A stretch of DNA of 52,060 nucleotides. Source: DATAPD01 sp036265385 (lineage in GTDB: Bacteria > Acidobacteriota > Terriglobia > Terriglobales > Acidobacteriaceae). The stretch is taken from the NCBI GenBank assembly GCA_036265385.1, contig DATAPD010000063.1:1-52060 (forward strand), read 5' to 3'. Positions 7,387-15,741 of the stretch are shown here, in pieces (within the stretch, counting starts at the first letter, position 1; the number at the start of each line of letters is the position of its first letter). Below the pieces are notes generated by a model, which had not been told where the DNA came from, did no database searches, and saw only the letters and a list, made by a program, of their open reading frames with translations. The translations under genes and the position numbers were made by a program.

Positions 7387-9656
7387 AAGTTCTCTGTTGT
7401 TTGATCAATTGCGGCAGCCACATTCTGCATCACCTTCCCCAGTATGGGCACTTGCCCTTCTGCAGCTGTCCAGTTCTTCTCATCCATGTACTCTCGTACT
7501 GCCGCCAGCGGCTTGGCACCATAGCCAGTGTATGCGCCTGGCGCATAAATGGCATGCTTGAACCATGGACGACGAGGAAGTCCTGGCTGCGTCAAGAATG
7601 TCCGCTGAATTTTCATCAGGCTCAGATTGATGGCTTCGAGTTCTGTCTGATTTATCGGCAATCCTGAATCGCGAGCTTTGGTGAGTGCGGCTTGGTACCG
7701 CTCAGCGCTTCTCTTGATTGCCTCCACGCCATTCTTAAGCGGCGCAAAATTGATGAAGGGTGGAACCGGTTCGACCGATGGCGCGACCGATTTCTTCTTC
7801 GGGTCTGCAGTGGCGGAGAAAAGACCTTCCCGTATCTCCTGGTTCCGCTCCGAGATTTCGTCTTGTTTGTCTTTTAGAAACTTCTCCAGATCGGAAACGT
7901 ATTTGGCCAGATTGTCTGCTAAGCCCGTGTATTCATACGGGATCAGATCCGCATCCGCCAATCGCATGACAATCGTGCCACCGGTCTGGGCCATCACCCG
8001 ACCATACGTGAACTCTGGATCAACGAAATGTGTGTACCAGTAAAAATCGTCATAAATGGAATGGTACGCATCAGCATCCGCTTCGCCTTCGTAACCAACG
8101 TCGAGGGCTGAGACGCCTGCAAAATCAAGGAAAGGTGTGTAATCCGAACCATCTCCCAAGGTTCCAATTCGAAGGTCCGCCCTCTTGCGAACTTGGTCTC
8201 GCTCATCCTGCGACTTCGTATTGGCAATACGCCTGAGACGTGCGCGCTGTCCAACAGAAATGTTTGATTCCGGATCGGGTATCTCCCGCGCAATGTCATT
8301 AACGAAATGCTCGAGATCGTGCGAGCCGGCTGCATCGAAATACCCCCGTTCATTGCTGTCCGAGTTGAGGTACGCAACGCCATGCTGTTGAAGTTCTTCG
8401 CGATGAGTTTCAACCCACTCCGTCGAGCCGAGCAGCCCTGGTTCCTCCCCGTCCCATGCGCAATAGATAATAGTGCGCTTCGGATTCCAACCTTGCCTAT
8501 GCAGTTCGCCGAGCATGCGGGCTTCTTCGAGCACTGTGACCATTCCGGAAATCGGATCGTCTGCTCCGTTCACCCAAGCGTCATGATGATTGCCACGCAG
8601 TACCCACTGGTCCGGTGAAGTGGAACCTCTCATGGTCGCGATCACATCGTAGACAGGCTTGGTATCCCAGTTGGAAGCAACTTTGAGATGGACTTGAGCG
8701 GGGCCGGGCCCCACGTGATAAGTGATTGAAAGCGCACCGCGCCATTGCTCCGGGGCTACGGGTCCTTTCAGGGCGCTGAGTAGCGGCAGCGCGTCGGCAT
8801 ATGAAATAGGAAGAACTGGAATCTTGGTGATTGTGCTTGCTTCACGAATTGCGAGGCGTTTCGCTTCTGTTGTCGCTCCGACGCCCGGAGTTAGTGGGTC
8901 GCCAGGATGGTCGGTATCCATAACGCTTCCACGCTGAACGCCGTCTTTGGGACGATAACCGCCAGTCGGATAATCATCGCCTTGGAAATAGCCATCGTCC
9001 GCGGGATCGGAGTAGATAATGCAACCCACCGCTCCCCGTTCGCCAGCCACTTTCGGCTTAATCCCACGCCATGCTCGGCCATAACGAGCGATTACGATCG
9101 CTCCTTTGACAGAAATTCCCAACCGATCGAGGTCTTCATAATCTTCACGGCGACCATAGTTCACATACACAAGAGGCGCGGTTACGTCGCCGTCGATCGA
9201 GTACGCGTTATAGGTAGGTAATTGCTCGGAAGTTTGGTTCGAAGTTGGGTCGATTGCCAGAACGGGCTCCTGCATCTTCGCGCGGAATTTGATAGGAGCG
9301 ATGAGCTCGATCAATCTCTCTTTCGGAGTGGGGAAGAGTACCTGGAAAGTTTCGATGTGAGCATCGAATCCGAACTCTTTGAAGCGCGAAAGTATCCATT
9401 CTGCGTTTTCCTTGTCGTAAGGCGATCCCACGTGATGGGGGCGTGCACTCAATCGACGCATGCTTTCTCGCAGATTGTCCTGCAAGATGCCTTCGCGAAA
9501 TTTGTTTTCCCACTCCCGCTCATTTTTCGAGGACACCGCTGTGTATCCATAGAACCCCCCGGATGGTTGGGCAGCGGGAATAGGCGCTTGAGCCCATGAC
9601 GGTTGAATCAGAGCAAGGATCAGAACAGCGCAAACGCTCGCGCGGATTAGTTTCAA
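7359..9656 (-). CDS. Secreted M28 metallopeptidase, glutamate carboxypeptidase II-like
   Basis: 765 residues. I place the start at TTG 9656 because GGGAGG lies 7 bases before it and the product then begins MKLIRASVCAVLILALIQ, a clean signal peptide. An upstream TTG at 9671 would overlap that RBS. The order is signal peptide, an N-terminal region, a PA (protease-associated) insert around VNYGRREDYEDLDRLGISVK, the M28 zinc-peptidase core and a C-terminal transferrin-receptor-like dimerisation domain. Co-catalytic zinc ligands are visible in NHHDAWVNGADDPISG, WDGEEPGLLGS and YHSIYDDFYW. It probably trims peptides or acylated amino acids outside the cytoplasm. It is a single gene between a terminator and the porin promoter region. 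Confidence 0.92.
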   Translation of the reverse strand: MKLIRASVCAVLILALIQPSWAQAPIPAAQPSGGFYGYTAVSSKNEREWENKFREGILQDNLRESMRRLSARPHHVGSPYDKENAEWILSRFKEFGFDAHIETFQVLFPTPKERLIELIAPIKFRAKMQEPVLAIDPTSNQTSEQLPTYNAYSIDGDVTAPLVYVNYGRREDYEDLDRLGISVKGAIVIARYGRAWRGIKPKVAGERGAVGCIIYSDPADDGYFQGDDYPTGGYRPKDGVQRGSVMDTDHPGDPLTPGVGATTEAKRLAIREASTITKIPVLPISYADALPLLSALKGPVAPEQWRGALSITYHVGPGPAQVHLKVASNWDTKPVYDVIATMRGSTSPDQWVLRGNHHDAWVNGADDPISGMVTVLEEARMLGELHRQGWNPKRTIIYCAWDGEEPGLLGSTEWVETHREELQQHGVAYLNSDSNERGYFDAAGSHDLEHFVNDIAREIPDPESNISVGQRARLRRIANTKSQDERDQVRKRADLRIGTLGDGSDYTPFLDFAGVSALDVGYEGEADADAYHSIYDDFYWYTHFVDPEFTYGRVMAQTGGTIVMRLADADLIPYEYTGLADNLAKYVSDLEKFLKDKQDEISERNQEIREGLFSATADPKKKSVAPSVEPVPPFINFAPLKNGVEAIKRSAERYQAALTKARDSGLPINQTELEAINLSLMKIQRTFLTQPGLPRRPWFKHAIYAPGAYTGYGAKPLAAVREYMDEKNWTAAEGQVPILGKVMQNVAAAIDQTTENLEKGMARPH

Positions 9657-9736
9657 GTGGGGGCCTCCCAACGGCTGTTTGCAAAGCAGGCGATTATACC
9701 GGGTTCAGGGACATTGCCCTTTGCGATCAAGGCCGC

Positions 9737-9754
9737 GTTGCATCTAGTTGCAAC
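9737..9754. promoter_or_regulatory. Palindromic operator candidate 1 upstream of the porin operon
   Basis: GTTGCA (9737-9742) and TGCAAC (9749-9754) form a perfect inverted repeat around TCTAGT; a further TGCAAC half-site follows at 9760-9765. The word GTTGCATCTAG recurs at 9842-9852. Confidence 0.5.
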
Positions 9755-9831
9755 CGGAGTGCAACAAAATCTGCGTTGTACATCTTGACGGGTATTGATT
9801 CAGAGTAGGAGCATAGAAGAGTTAATTATAC

Positions 9832-9848
9832 ATGCAATTGAGTTGCAT
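9832..9848. promoter_or_regulatory. Palindromic operator candidate 2, Fur-like 7-1-7 dyad
   Basis: ATGCAA (9832-9837) and TTGCAT (9843-9848) are perfect inverted arms around TTGAG. The central 15 bases, TGCAATTGAGTTGCA, have the 7-1-7 heptamer geometry of Fur boxes. It lies immediately downstream of an AT-rich -10-like sequence (TTATAC, 9826-9831) and 21 bases before the porin start, a position suited to repression. Binding by Fur is inference. Confidence 0.5.
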
Positions 9849-9869
9849 CTAGCTTCTATTAGGAACATC

Positions 9870-11648
9870 ATGACTCATTATTCGTTGCATATGCGATCGA
9901 TCCTACGTGGCAGAACTCAGGCACATTGGGCTGTGCTTGGCGTCCTGATTTTGTTGTTTGTTGCCATATCTCTTGTCTCGGCTCAACAGGTCACGCCTTA
10001 TTCCAAAGCTGGAAGCGAATCGGCCAGTGAAGCCGAGTCGGTAAAACAATTGAGAGAAGACGTGCAAGCTCTGCGTGCTGAGGTCGAACGTCTTCGGGCT
10101 CTCGTCGCGCAAGGACAAGTTGTTCCGTCGCACTCAACCCCTGGGAACAATGAGCAGACATTGGGCTCCGAGAAATCGGGGCAGAGCGATCTGACGGAGG
10201 AATCTAAATCCGAACCACAATCCCTAGAGGCACCTTCAGATACAAGGGCTGCCAAATATGTTGATTGGAGAGGAGGAAAGAGCAAGATAAGCCTCTTCGA
10301 TGATCGCGTGCGTCTGAGCGGCTACGGGTCTGTACGTTTCGAAACTAATGATATTTCGAGCGGGAACGCGATACCAAGCGGTTCAGGTGCGGGTTTTACG
10401 TTTCGTCGTTTCGTTCTTGCGACTGACGCCAAGCCTGCGCCGAGAATCCGAATTTATAGCGAAATCGAATACGAGCGATTGCACGAACTTGAGTCCGAAA
10501 AGCAAACGGAGCGCGCAATTGGTAGCAGCGCATTCAAGCAAACTATAGAAGGCAACGCAGGCGGCGAAATTTCAGTCGAGCAGGCGTGGGGTCAATTTAA
10601 CTTTGCAGAGAACCACGGCATTCGGAGCGGCGTCGTACTCGTGCCAGTCGGACGATATAACTTGCTACATGATGATGACTATTGGGATATCCCGCGCAGG
10701 ACTTTAACTGATCGCGATGCTTCTGTTTTGCCTGTAAAAGCCGCTTGGCGCGATTTGGGCGCTGGGCTGGTTGGTAGCTTTAATGTAGGGGATTCAGGGC
10801 GCATCGATTACCAGGGCTATGTGCTCAACGGTGCAGCCTTGGACTTCAATATCGAACACGAACTGGTAACTGAATCGGGCTCTCCCGGTTCTGCGGAACT
10901 CGTCGCGAATAGCGAGATGCAGCTGAGTAGTGGCTTCTTCGATGGAAGTAAATCGGCTACTGCGTTTGCGTGGCGTACCGCTTATAGCCCCAACCTACAC
11001 GGGGAGTTTGCGTTTTCGGGCTATCATGGAAAGTACGCGCCTTCTTTTGTCAGTTTTCGTGAGGCACTCACGACCTTTGCCTACGACCACAAATGGCGGT
11101 GGCGCGGATTCGAGACTGAAGGAGAAGCCGTCTACACTAGCCTCGGAAATTTGAATGACGTTGTTTTAGGGTTTGGTCAAGCAGTCTTTAACTCAGAAAG
11201 CAGTACAAATCCGTCTTCATCTGCCGGCGGCTTAACAACCACAACTGTGGAAATGGAGTTGGCCAACTTATCGCGCAGGCGTTATGGTTTCTGGTCGGAT
11301 TTCAAGTATCACGCACGGCCGGGTTGGTTAAAGCGCTCTTTCCTTGGTCGAAGTTTTGAGGATCCACAATTAATTCCCATCGTTCGTTATGAACGCGTTT
11401 GGCTTAACGGCGTAACAGATAATGTGGAGATTTCCAGTGCTGAAGACGGGCTGAACATCTCCTTCACGCAGGAAGATCTTGAGCAAGACCGCATTACTGC
11501 TGGAGTTAGCTTTCGTCCAATCCAGCAGTTTGCGATCCAGGCGGCTTACGAACGCAATCGTAGAATTCAGGGCTCCAAGCTGGTTTTTCCCAAAGTTGAC
11601 CAAGGGGCGACCAATGGATTGATTCTAGGGATGTCGTTCGCTTTCTGA
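9870..11648 (+). CDS. Outer-membrane porin-like beta-barrel protein
   Basis: 592 residues from ATG 9870 (AGGA 7-8 bases upstream); an upstream in-frame extension runs through the operator and is rejected. Signal peptide about 1-38, then a coiled coil at about 55-81 (KQLREDVQALRAEVERLRAL), then a Ser/Glu-rich linker. The long barrel region opens with SLFDDRVRLSGYGSVRFETN and closes with an aromatic terminal strand (LILGMSFAF), typical of outer-membrane barrels. N-terminal trimeric coiled coils before a porin are seen in phosphate-selective-porin and similar families, but I cannot name the exact one. First gene of the flavin operon; it could admit the substrate or metal used by the PepSY/FMN proteins behind it. 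Confidence 0.8.
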   Translation: MTHYSLHMRSILRGRTQAHWAVLGVLILLFVAISLVSAQQVTPYSKAGSESASEAESVKQLREDVQALRAEVERLRALVAQGQVVPSHSTPGNNEQTLGSEKSGQSDLTEESKSEPQSLEAPSDTRAAKYVDWRGGKSKISLFDDRVRLSGYGSVRFETNDISSGNAIPSGSGAGFTFRRFVLATDAKPAPRIRIYSEIEYERLHELESEKQTERAIGSSAFKQTIEGNAGGEISVEQAWGQFNFAENHGIRSGVVLVPVGRYNLLHDDDYWDIPRRTLTDRDASVLPVKAAWRDLGAGLVGSFNVGDSGRIDYQGYVLNGAALDFNIEHELVTESGSPGSAELVANSEMQLSSGFFDGSKSATAFAWRTAYSPNLHGEFAFSGYHGKYAPSFVSFREALTTFAYDHKWRWRGFETEGEAVYTSLGNLNDVVLGFGQAVFNSESSTNPSSSAGGLTTTTVEMELANLSRRRYGFWSDFKYHARPGWLKRSFLGRSFEDPQLIPIVRYERVWLNGVTDNVEISSAEDGLNISFTQEDLEQDRITAGVSFRPIQQFAIQAAYERNRRIQGSKLVFPKVDQGATNGLILGMSFAF

Positions 11649-11660
11649 AAGAGAGGAGAC

Positions 11661-12176
11661 TTGAGTATACGTAGCAAGCAAGCGCTTGGACGAAATTCTG
11701 CGGTCAGAGAAGACATGGATACAGCTAACGGGGAAGCACTTTACCCTCCGCTGCAGAAGACCGCTATCCCTGAAAAGAAATCAGGACCTGAATTACTGCA
11801 GGAAGCCAAGCGAGGATATCGGCTGACGCTCGTGCGTGTACTGCGCCGGATGCATTCGCTCATTGGTATCGTATCCACCTTGAACATTCTCCTTCTGATC
11901 ACGACTGGGTTCATGATTCAACATCGGGAAGAGCTGAAACTTGAGAATCGAAGCGTGGCCCGGAAGTTTCTTCCAAACTCCTATCGTCCGATGGACGGTG
12001 AGGATGGTGTTCGAGGCGACATCGTCGTTACGGATTTGCATTCGGGGCGCCTGCTCGGAAAACGCGGTACGTTGATTCTCGATTCCTTGACGGTTGCTTG
12101 GCTTCTGCTTGTGATCACAGGAGTGCTTATGTTTGCGATGCGACGCGTGAATGGCAAAAATGGGGCGGCAGTTTGA
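11661..12176 (+). CDS. PepSY-type inner-membrane protein
   Basis: 171 residues from TTG 11661, preceded by GAGAGGAGAC. An Arg/Lys-rich cytoplasmic head of about 65 residues leads to a membrane helix preceded by RMHSLIGIVSTLNILLLITT (His-Ser near the helix start, as in PepSY_TM proteins). A periplasmic stretch of about 50 residues and a second helix (SLTVAWLLLVITGVLMFAM) follow. This matches a minimal PepSY-associated transmembrane protein, a family that includes heme- or flavin-linked membrane reductases. It follows the porin by 12 bp and overlaps the FMN-binding gene by one base (TGATG), so translation is coupled. The His residues may ligate heme across the membrane; that is inference. Confidence 0.75.
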   Translation: MSIRSKQALGRNSAVREDMDTANGEALYPPLQKTAIPEKKSGPELLQEAKRGYRLTLVRVLRRMHSLIGIVSTLNILLLITTGFMIQHREELKLENRSVARKFLPNSYRPMDGEDGVRGDIVVTDLHSGRLLGKRGTLILDSLTVAWLLLVITGVLMFAMRRVNGKNGAAV

Positions 12177-12745
12177 TGCGACGTCGAGGGAACTCACAAA
12201 AGCTGTCACATCTGGTATGTCTTGGAATTCTGCTTTTTATTTTTGCGACAGCAGTTTCTGCTGAAGTCTTCATGTCGGAAGCAGAGGCGCTGAAGATCGC
12301 AGTGCCTGAAGCAGTTTCCTTCAAGTCCGAGGAGAAGCAGTTGACGCCACCGCAGCGGGAAAGCTTGCAGCGCAACAGTGGCCTGAATTTTCGAGAGCCA
12401 AATTACAGAACATCTGTAGGCATCAGCAAGAACGGCGATGTTACCGGGTATGCATTCTTAATGAATGAGATTGGTAAAGAGGAATTCATCACCTTTCTAG
12501 TGGGTGTAACTCCCAAAGGAGAAGCCGGAGAGGTTGTGATCCTGGAATATCGAGAGTCTCGCGGCGGGGAAGTCAAAGAAAAAAGATTCTTGCGTCAGTT
12601 CCGGAACAAAAAAAGCTCTGATCCGATTCAGGTCGACCGGGATATCGTGAATTACACAGGCGCTACGCTGTCATCGAAGGCTGTCGCTAGAGGGGTAAAG
12701 AAAGCGTTGTTGCTGGCCGACCTCTTTTACCTGCACAAGTCATAA
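12176..12745 (+). CDS. Secreted FMN-binding domain protein, predicted covalent flavoprotein
   Basis: 189 residues. Signal peptide (to about SAE30) followed by an FMN_bind domain as in NqrC/RnfG/NosR. The flavinylation motif reads YTGATLSS, with T164 as the expected acceptor for phosphoester-linked FMN. Upstream are GYAFLMNEIGKEEFITFLVG and the VILEYRES strand. The start ATG overlaps the previous stop, and its own stop TAA overlaps the ATG of the next gene, apbE, whose product is the enzyme that attaches FMN to this kind of motif. The natural reading is a periplasmic flavin electron carrier passing electrons to or from the PepSY membrane protein. Confidence 0.88.
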   Translation: MRRRGNSQKLSHLVCLGILLFIFATAVSAEVFMSEAEALKIAVPEAVSFKSEEKQLTPPQRESLQRNSGLNFREPNYRTSVGISKNGDVTGYAFLMNEIGKEEFITFLVGVTPKGEAGEVVILEYRESRGGEVKEKRFLRQFRNKKSSDPIQVDRDIVNYTGATLSSKAVARGVKKALLLADLFYLHKS

Positions 12746-13875
12746 TGCGATTTCTCGCTATCTGCACATTTGCTATTTGCTTGGCGAGCTCTGCCAATAC
12801 TGAAATTTCTACCAACTCCAACAAACCCATCCGTGAAGCCCGATACTTGATGGGGACCGTATGTGAAATCACGGTCTATCCGCTGCGCGGCCAGACTAGT
12901 GGGCGCGAAGCAATCGCAGCTGCATTTGCGGAACTGCGGCGAGTCGATTACCTCCTTTCGAATTGGAAACTGGATTCCGAACTCATGCGGGCGAATGCGA
13001 CGGCAAGTGCAGTCGGTGAGCCCAGGCCGCGAGCCACGCTGTCGGATGAACTGTTTGATCGTGTAGAACTCGCTCTCCACTTAGCCGATCTAACAAAGGG
13101 ATTGTTTGATCCCACTGTGGCGCCTTTGGTGCGCGCGTGGGGATTTCTTCCCAATTGTGCTCAATCGCCCTGCGAGGCGAACGTCTCGCGGGACCGCGCT
13201 GTCGCGGAAGCGCGACGGAAAGTTGGCTGGCCTAATGTCCATCTTTATCCCAGGACCCGTGAGTTGGAATTTAGTGTCTCGGGTATGGAACTGGACATGG
13301 GAGGAGTCGCAAAGGGGTATGCCGCAGAACGAGCGGCCCAGATTCTGAAAGACCATGGTATTGCTGCTGCAATGGTGAATCTGGGGAGTAGTAGTCTGAA
13401 ATCGATCGGTATGCCACCTGTGTTTTCTGGTTGCCCCGAAGTCGAGGGCGATCGGTGCGCCTTTTGGCCTGTTCAGATCTCCGATCCGCGAGATCGCCAT
13501 CTGCGCGCGGCGACTGTGTTCCTGCGTGCGGGCTACGGCGTGGCCACTTCTGGCACGTACGAGAAAAAACTTGGAAAACGAGCGAAAAACGGGTCACACC
13601 TGATCGACCCAGCTACGGGGCAGGCTGTCAAAGGTCAAATTAGCGTTACTGTCATTGCGCCTGATGCTGAGGTCGCGGATGCCTTGGCCAAGCCATTCAT
13701 TATCCAGCCAACGAAGACAGAGAAGTATGGACAGAAGCTGGTACAGACTTATCCATACCTTGGAGTGTTAACGCTGGCCGCAGAAAGAGGGAAATTGCTA
13801 ACGAAGAGTTTTGGACTCAAACACGTTCAAAACTTCACGGCGGCTACCCCGACGTATTTGTCCGCTCCTCCATAG
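12745..13875 (+). CDS. apbE: ApbE family FMN transferase
   Basis: 376 residues. It transfers FMN from FAD to Thr/Ser in SGAT-type motifs of exported proteins, needing Mg2+. A signal peptide (MRFLAICTFAICLASSANT) places it outside the cytoplasm. Family features: ARYLMGTVCEITVY at the N-terminus, LLSNWKLDSEL, GLFDPTVAPLVRAWGF, MELDMGGVAKGYAAERAA (FAD binding), VATSGTYEKKL and HLIDPATGQAVKG. Translationally coupled to the FMN-binding protein, its obvious substrate. Its last 49 bp overlap the 3' end of the convergent GH130 gene. Confidence 0.95.
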   Translation: MRFLAICTFAICLASSANTEISTNSNKPIREARYLMGTVCEITVYPLRGQTSGREAIAAAFAELRRVDYLLSNWKLDSELMRANATASAVGEPRPRATLSDELFDRVELALHLADLTKGLFDPTVAPLVRAWGFLPNCAQSPCEANVSRDRAVAEARRKVGWPNVHLYPRTRELEFSVSGMELDMGGVAKGYAAERAAQILKDHGIAAAMVNLGSSSLKSIGMPPVFSGCPEVEGDRCAFWPVQISDPRDRHLRAATVFLRAGYGVATSGTYEKKLGKRAKNGSHLIDPATGQAVKGQISVTVIAPDAEVADALAKPFIIQPTKTEKYGQKLVQTYPYLGVLTLAAERGKLLTKSFGLKHVQNFTAATPTYLSAPP

Positions 13876-14825
13876 TAGGCAAGGTATTGCCCCTTCCATG
13901 AAACAAGGCCTTCGACAAAAACCACATTAGGAACTTGCCCATTCTCTTCCCAATCGCGCTCGGGCGAAAACAATGGAACTTCAGTTCGAGAAATGAGGCG
14001 AGAGGGATCTTTTCGATCAAATACGGCTATTCCGGTTCGGTAAACGAGACGATCGTCCGCCCCGTTATAAACAAGCACGATGTGATCCTTTGTGAGAACC
14101 GGGGGAGGGCCTGGTTCAGCGACACGCGAATCAAAAAATCCTTCGCGAACTGGCAGTACTGGTTTCGATGTCGCTTCAGTCCAGTGGAGCAGATCCGTCG
14201 AATATGCCAATCCCGTTTGATCTGTTTTATCTGCACCCGTTCCAAGGAAATACATCCAGTACTTGCCATTGATTGTTTTAGGAACAATCGCTCCTGACTT
14301 TGTCCAGCCCACATTCCAATTGCCCTTATAGGCGGGGAGCAGAACACCTTTACGCTCCCAATGGATCAGATCGCGTGACGTAGCAAGACAGAGTTGTGCA
14401 TCGCGCTTGTTATAAGCCGTGTACGTTAAGTAATAGAGTTCCCCAATTTTTACGAGACGAGGGTCTTCGACGCCCCCGCCTTTTTCGTACGAAGTCTCTG
14501 GAACGAAAGCAGGGCTTTCTTTTCGAGTGAAGTGGATGCCATCAGTGCTCTCTGCATATCCAAGCCGAGACGTGCCGTTGGCATCCTGTGCGCGATAGAG
14601 CATCGCAATTTCGCGACCGTGTGCCACAACCGCGGGATTGAAAGTACCTGCCGACTCCCACCCCGTCCCTCTCGGGGCAATTATGGGTTGGTCGGAAAGG
14701 CGCCGCCAGTTTGTGAAGTAGCTTGTTTTAACGAAATCAGTCGCGATGGCGGCAGTTATCGCAACGATACAAAACAGAAACCCAAAAAGGACAGAATCGG
14801 TCTTACGCGAGGGCACACTCCGCAT
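13827..14825 (-). CDS. GH130-like glycosidase/phosphorylase
   Basis: 332 residues. A five-bladed beta-propeller with an N-terminal hydrophobic segment (VLFGFLFCIVAITAAIA) acting as signal or anchor. GH130 hallmarks in order: GTFNPAVV, AMLYRAQD, GGGVEDPRLVKIG, YYLTYTAY, WTKSGAIVPK, VAEPGPPPVLTKD, VLVYNGAD and, at the end, YLAYYGGADKYVGVA. GH130 enzymes act on beta-mannosides, either by phosphorolysis or, in the exported subgroups, hydrolysis. An exported protein is more likely a beta-mannosidase, but I cannot fix the linkage. Monocistronic; its 3' end overlaps apbE on the other strand. Confidence 0.85.
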   Translation of the reverse strand: MRSVPSRKTDSVLFGFLFCIVAITAAIATDFVKTSYFTNWRRLSDQPIIAPRGTGWESAGTFNPAVVAHGREIAMLYRAQDANGTSRLGYAESTDGIHFTRKESPAFVPETSYEKGGGVEDPRLVKIGELYYLTYTAYNKRDAQLCLATSRDLIHWERKGVLLPAYKGNWNVGWTKSGAIVPKTINGKYWMYFLGTGADKTDQTGLAYSTDLLHWTEATSKPVLPVREGFFDSRVAEPGPPPVLTKDHIVLVYNGADDRLVYRTGIAVFDRKDPSRLISRTEVPLFSPERDWEENGQVPNVVFVEGLVSWKGQYLAYYGGADKYVGVAAVKF

Positions 14826-14903
14826 GACTACCGAAGTATACCTATCACGTCACGCTGTTGTGCCGACGTCCCAGCGTGCGATCACCTGTTGCTCGGAGGC
14901 ACT

Positions 14904-15389
14904 TTAGGCCGCGTGCGCCGCAACCGTTCCGGCTGCGAGAGGCGCAATGTCCGGTTTAACTAATCGAAGATAATCTTCGAGTCGCATTTTTATCAGTTCA
15001 CGGTGCGTGCCCGCATTGAATGCTATCTCTTCATCCCACGTCAGATCTTGATCGAAATAAACGGGGACATCATAAAGATTACCGAAGGGTGGCATTGCGC
15101 CCGTTTCGCAATCCGCGAACGCATTCTGGAAGTCAGTTTCCGATGCGAGTTCAACCTGTCGAGATCCGGTCATCTCTTTCAGCCGGCGTAGATCTACCAA
15201 GCGCGATGCAGAAATAACAACCATAGCCAGACAACCATCGACCTTCACAATTACAGTTTTGGCGATTTCTTGGCCGCTGATGTGGCTCGCATGTGCGACA
15301 CCTTGTGCCGTATAAGCAAGTGAGTGCGAGATGACTACGTACCGAATTTCTTTCTGATCGAGGTACTGCCGGAGACTGTTCAAAGGCAC
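14904..15389 (-). CDS. YbaK/ProX-type aminoacyl-tRNA deacylase
   Basis: 161 residues from GTG 15389, because AAGGAGG lies 5 bases upstream; a TTG nine codons earlier would place that RBS inside the gene. The YbaK fold is seen in YVVISHSLAYTAQGVAHAS, the conserved lysine in GQEIAKTVIVKVDG, then GAMPPFGNLYDVPVYFD, and a closing FNAGTHRELIKMRLEDYL. The family hydrolyses mischarged Cys- or Ala-tRNA in trans, preventing mistranslation in the cytoplasm. It stands alone. Confidence 0.9.
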   Translation of the reverse strand: MPLNSLRQYLDQKEIRYVVISHSLAYTAQGVAHASHISGQEIAKTVIVKVDGCLAMVVISASRLVDLRRLKEMTGSRQVELASETDFQNAFADCETGAMPPFGNLYDVPVYFDQDLTWDEEIAFNAGTHRELIKMRLEDYLRLVKPDIAPLAAGTVAAHAA

Positions 15390-15618
15390 GATGACCTCCT
15401 TCGGGCACTTCCTCAATGCTGGTCATCCGCGAGGCGGGATTTCCGCGGCGAAGGGCCAGTTGCGGATCGGCCCTGCTGGCTCCATTTTGATCCCTTTCAA
15501 TGGACATGGGAGCAAGAATTTTTTGATTTTCGACCGCCTCCCAAAATGGATTTTCCACAGGCTATCCTTAGTAGTACACCACTCTTTTTGTGCAAGGCTC
15601 TGCACAGTCTGCTAGGAT

Positions 15619-15656
15619 GCCCCCATCAACTCAACATTTAGCGGCAGTTGGGGGCT
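15619..15656. promoter_or_regulatory. Inverted repeat, candidate enhancer site
   Basis: The arm GCCCCCA, followed by TCAAC, faces GTTGGGGGC about 20 bases on, about 15 bases upstream of the -24 element. It could be an activator-binding dyad for the sigma-54 promoter, or a terminator-like hairpin; no T-run follows, which favours the former. Confidence 0.4.
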
Positions 15657-15662
15657 TAACTC

Positions 15663-15677
15663 TGGCACCTAATTTGC
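15663..15677 (+). promoter_or_regulatory. Sigma-54 (-24/-12) promoter
   Basis: TGGCAC, five bases, TTGC: an exact match to the RpoN consensus with GG-N10-GC spacing (GG 15664-15665, GC 15676-15677). It is 65 bases upstream of the PEP-CTERM gene start on the same strand. A sigma-54 activator is encoded at 1982, but nothing shows that it is the one used here. Confidence 0.75.
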
Positions 15678-15741
15678 CAAACATTAGTGCAGTAGCTCTG
15701 CTGCTTCCCCAGGCAGCCCTTTACTGGGAGGGACAGGTAGG

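Larger units (their letters stand above)
15390..15741. other. Regulatory intergenic region
   Basis: Region between the divergent YbaK gene and the PEP-CTERM gene. It holds an inverted repeat (15619-15656) and a sigma-54 promoter (15663-15677), listed separately. I see no gene in it. Confidence 0.5.

Noticed and set aside
13827..13875. Regulatory antisense between apbE and the GH130 gene
   Set aside because: A 49-bp convergent 3' overlap of two coding regions; nothing suggests a dedicated antisense RNA.
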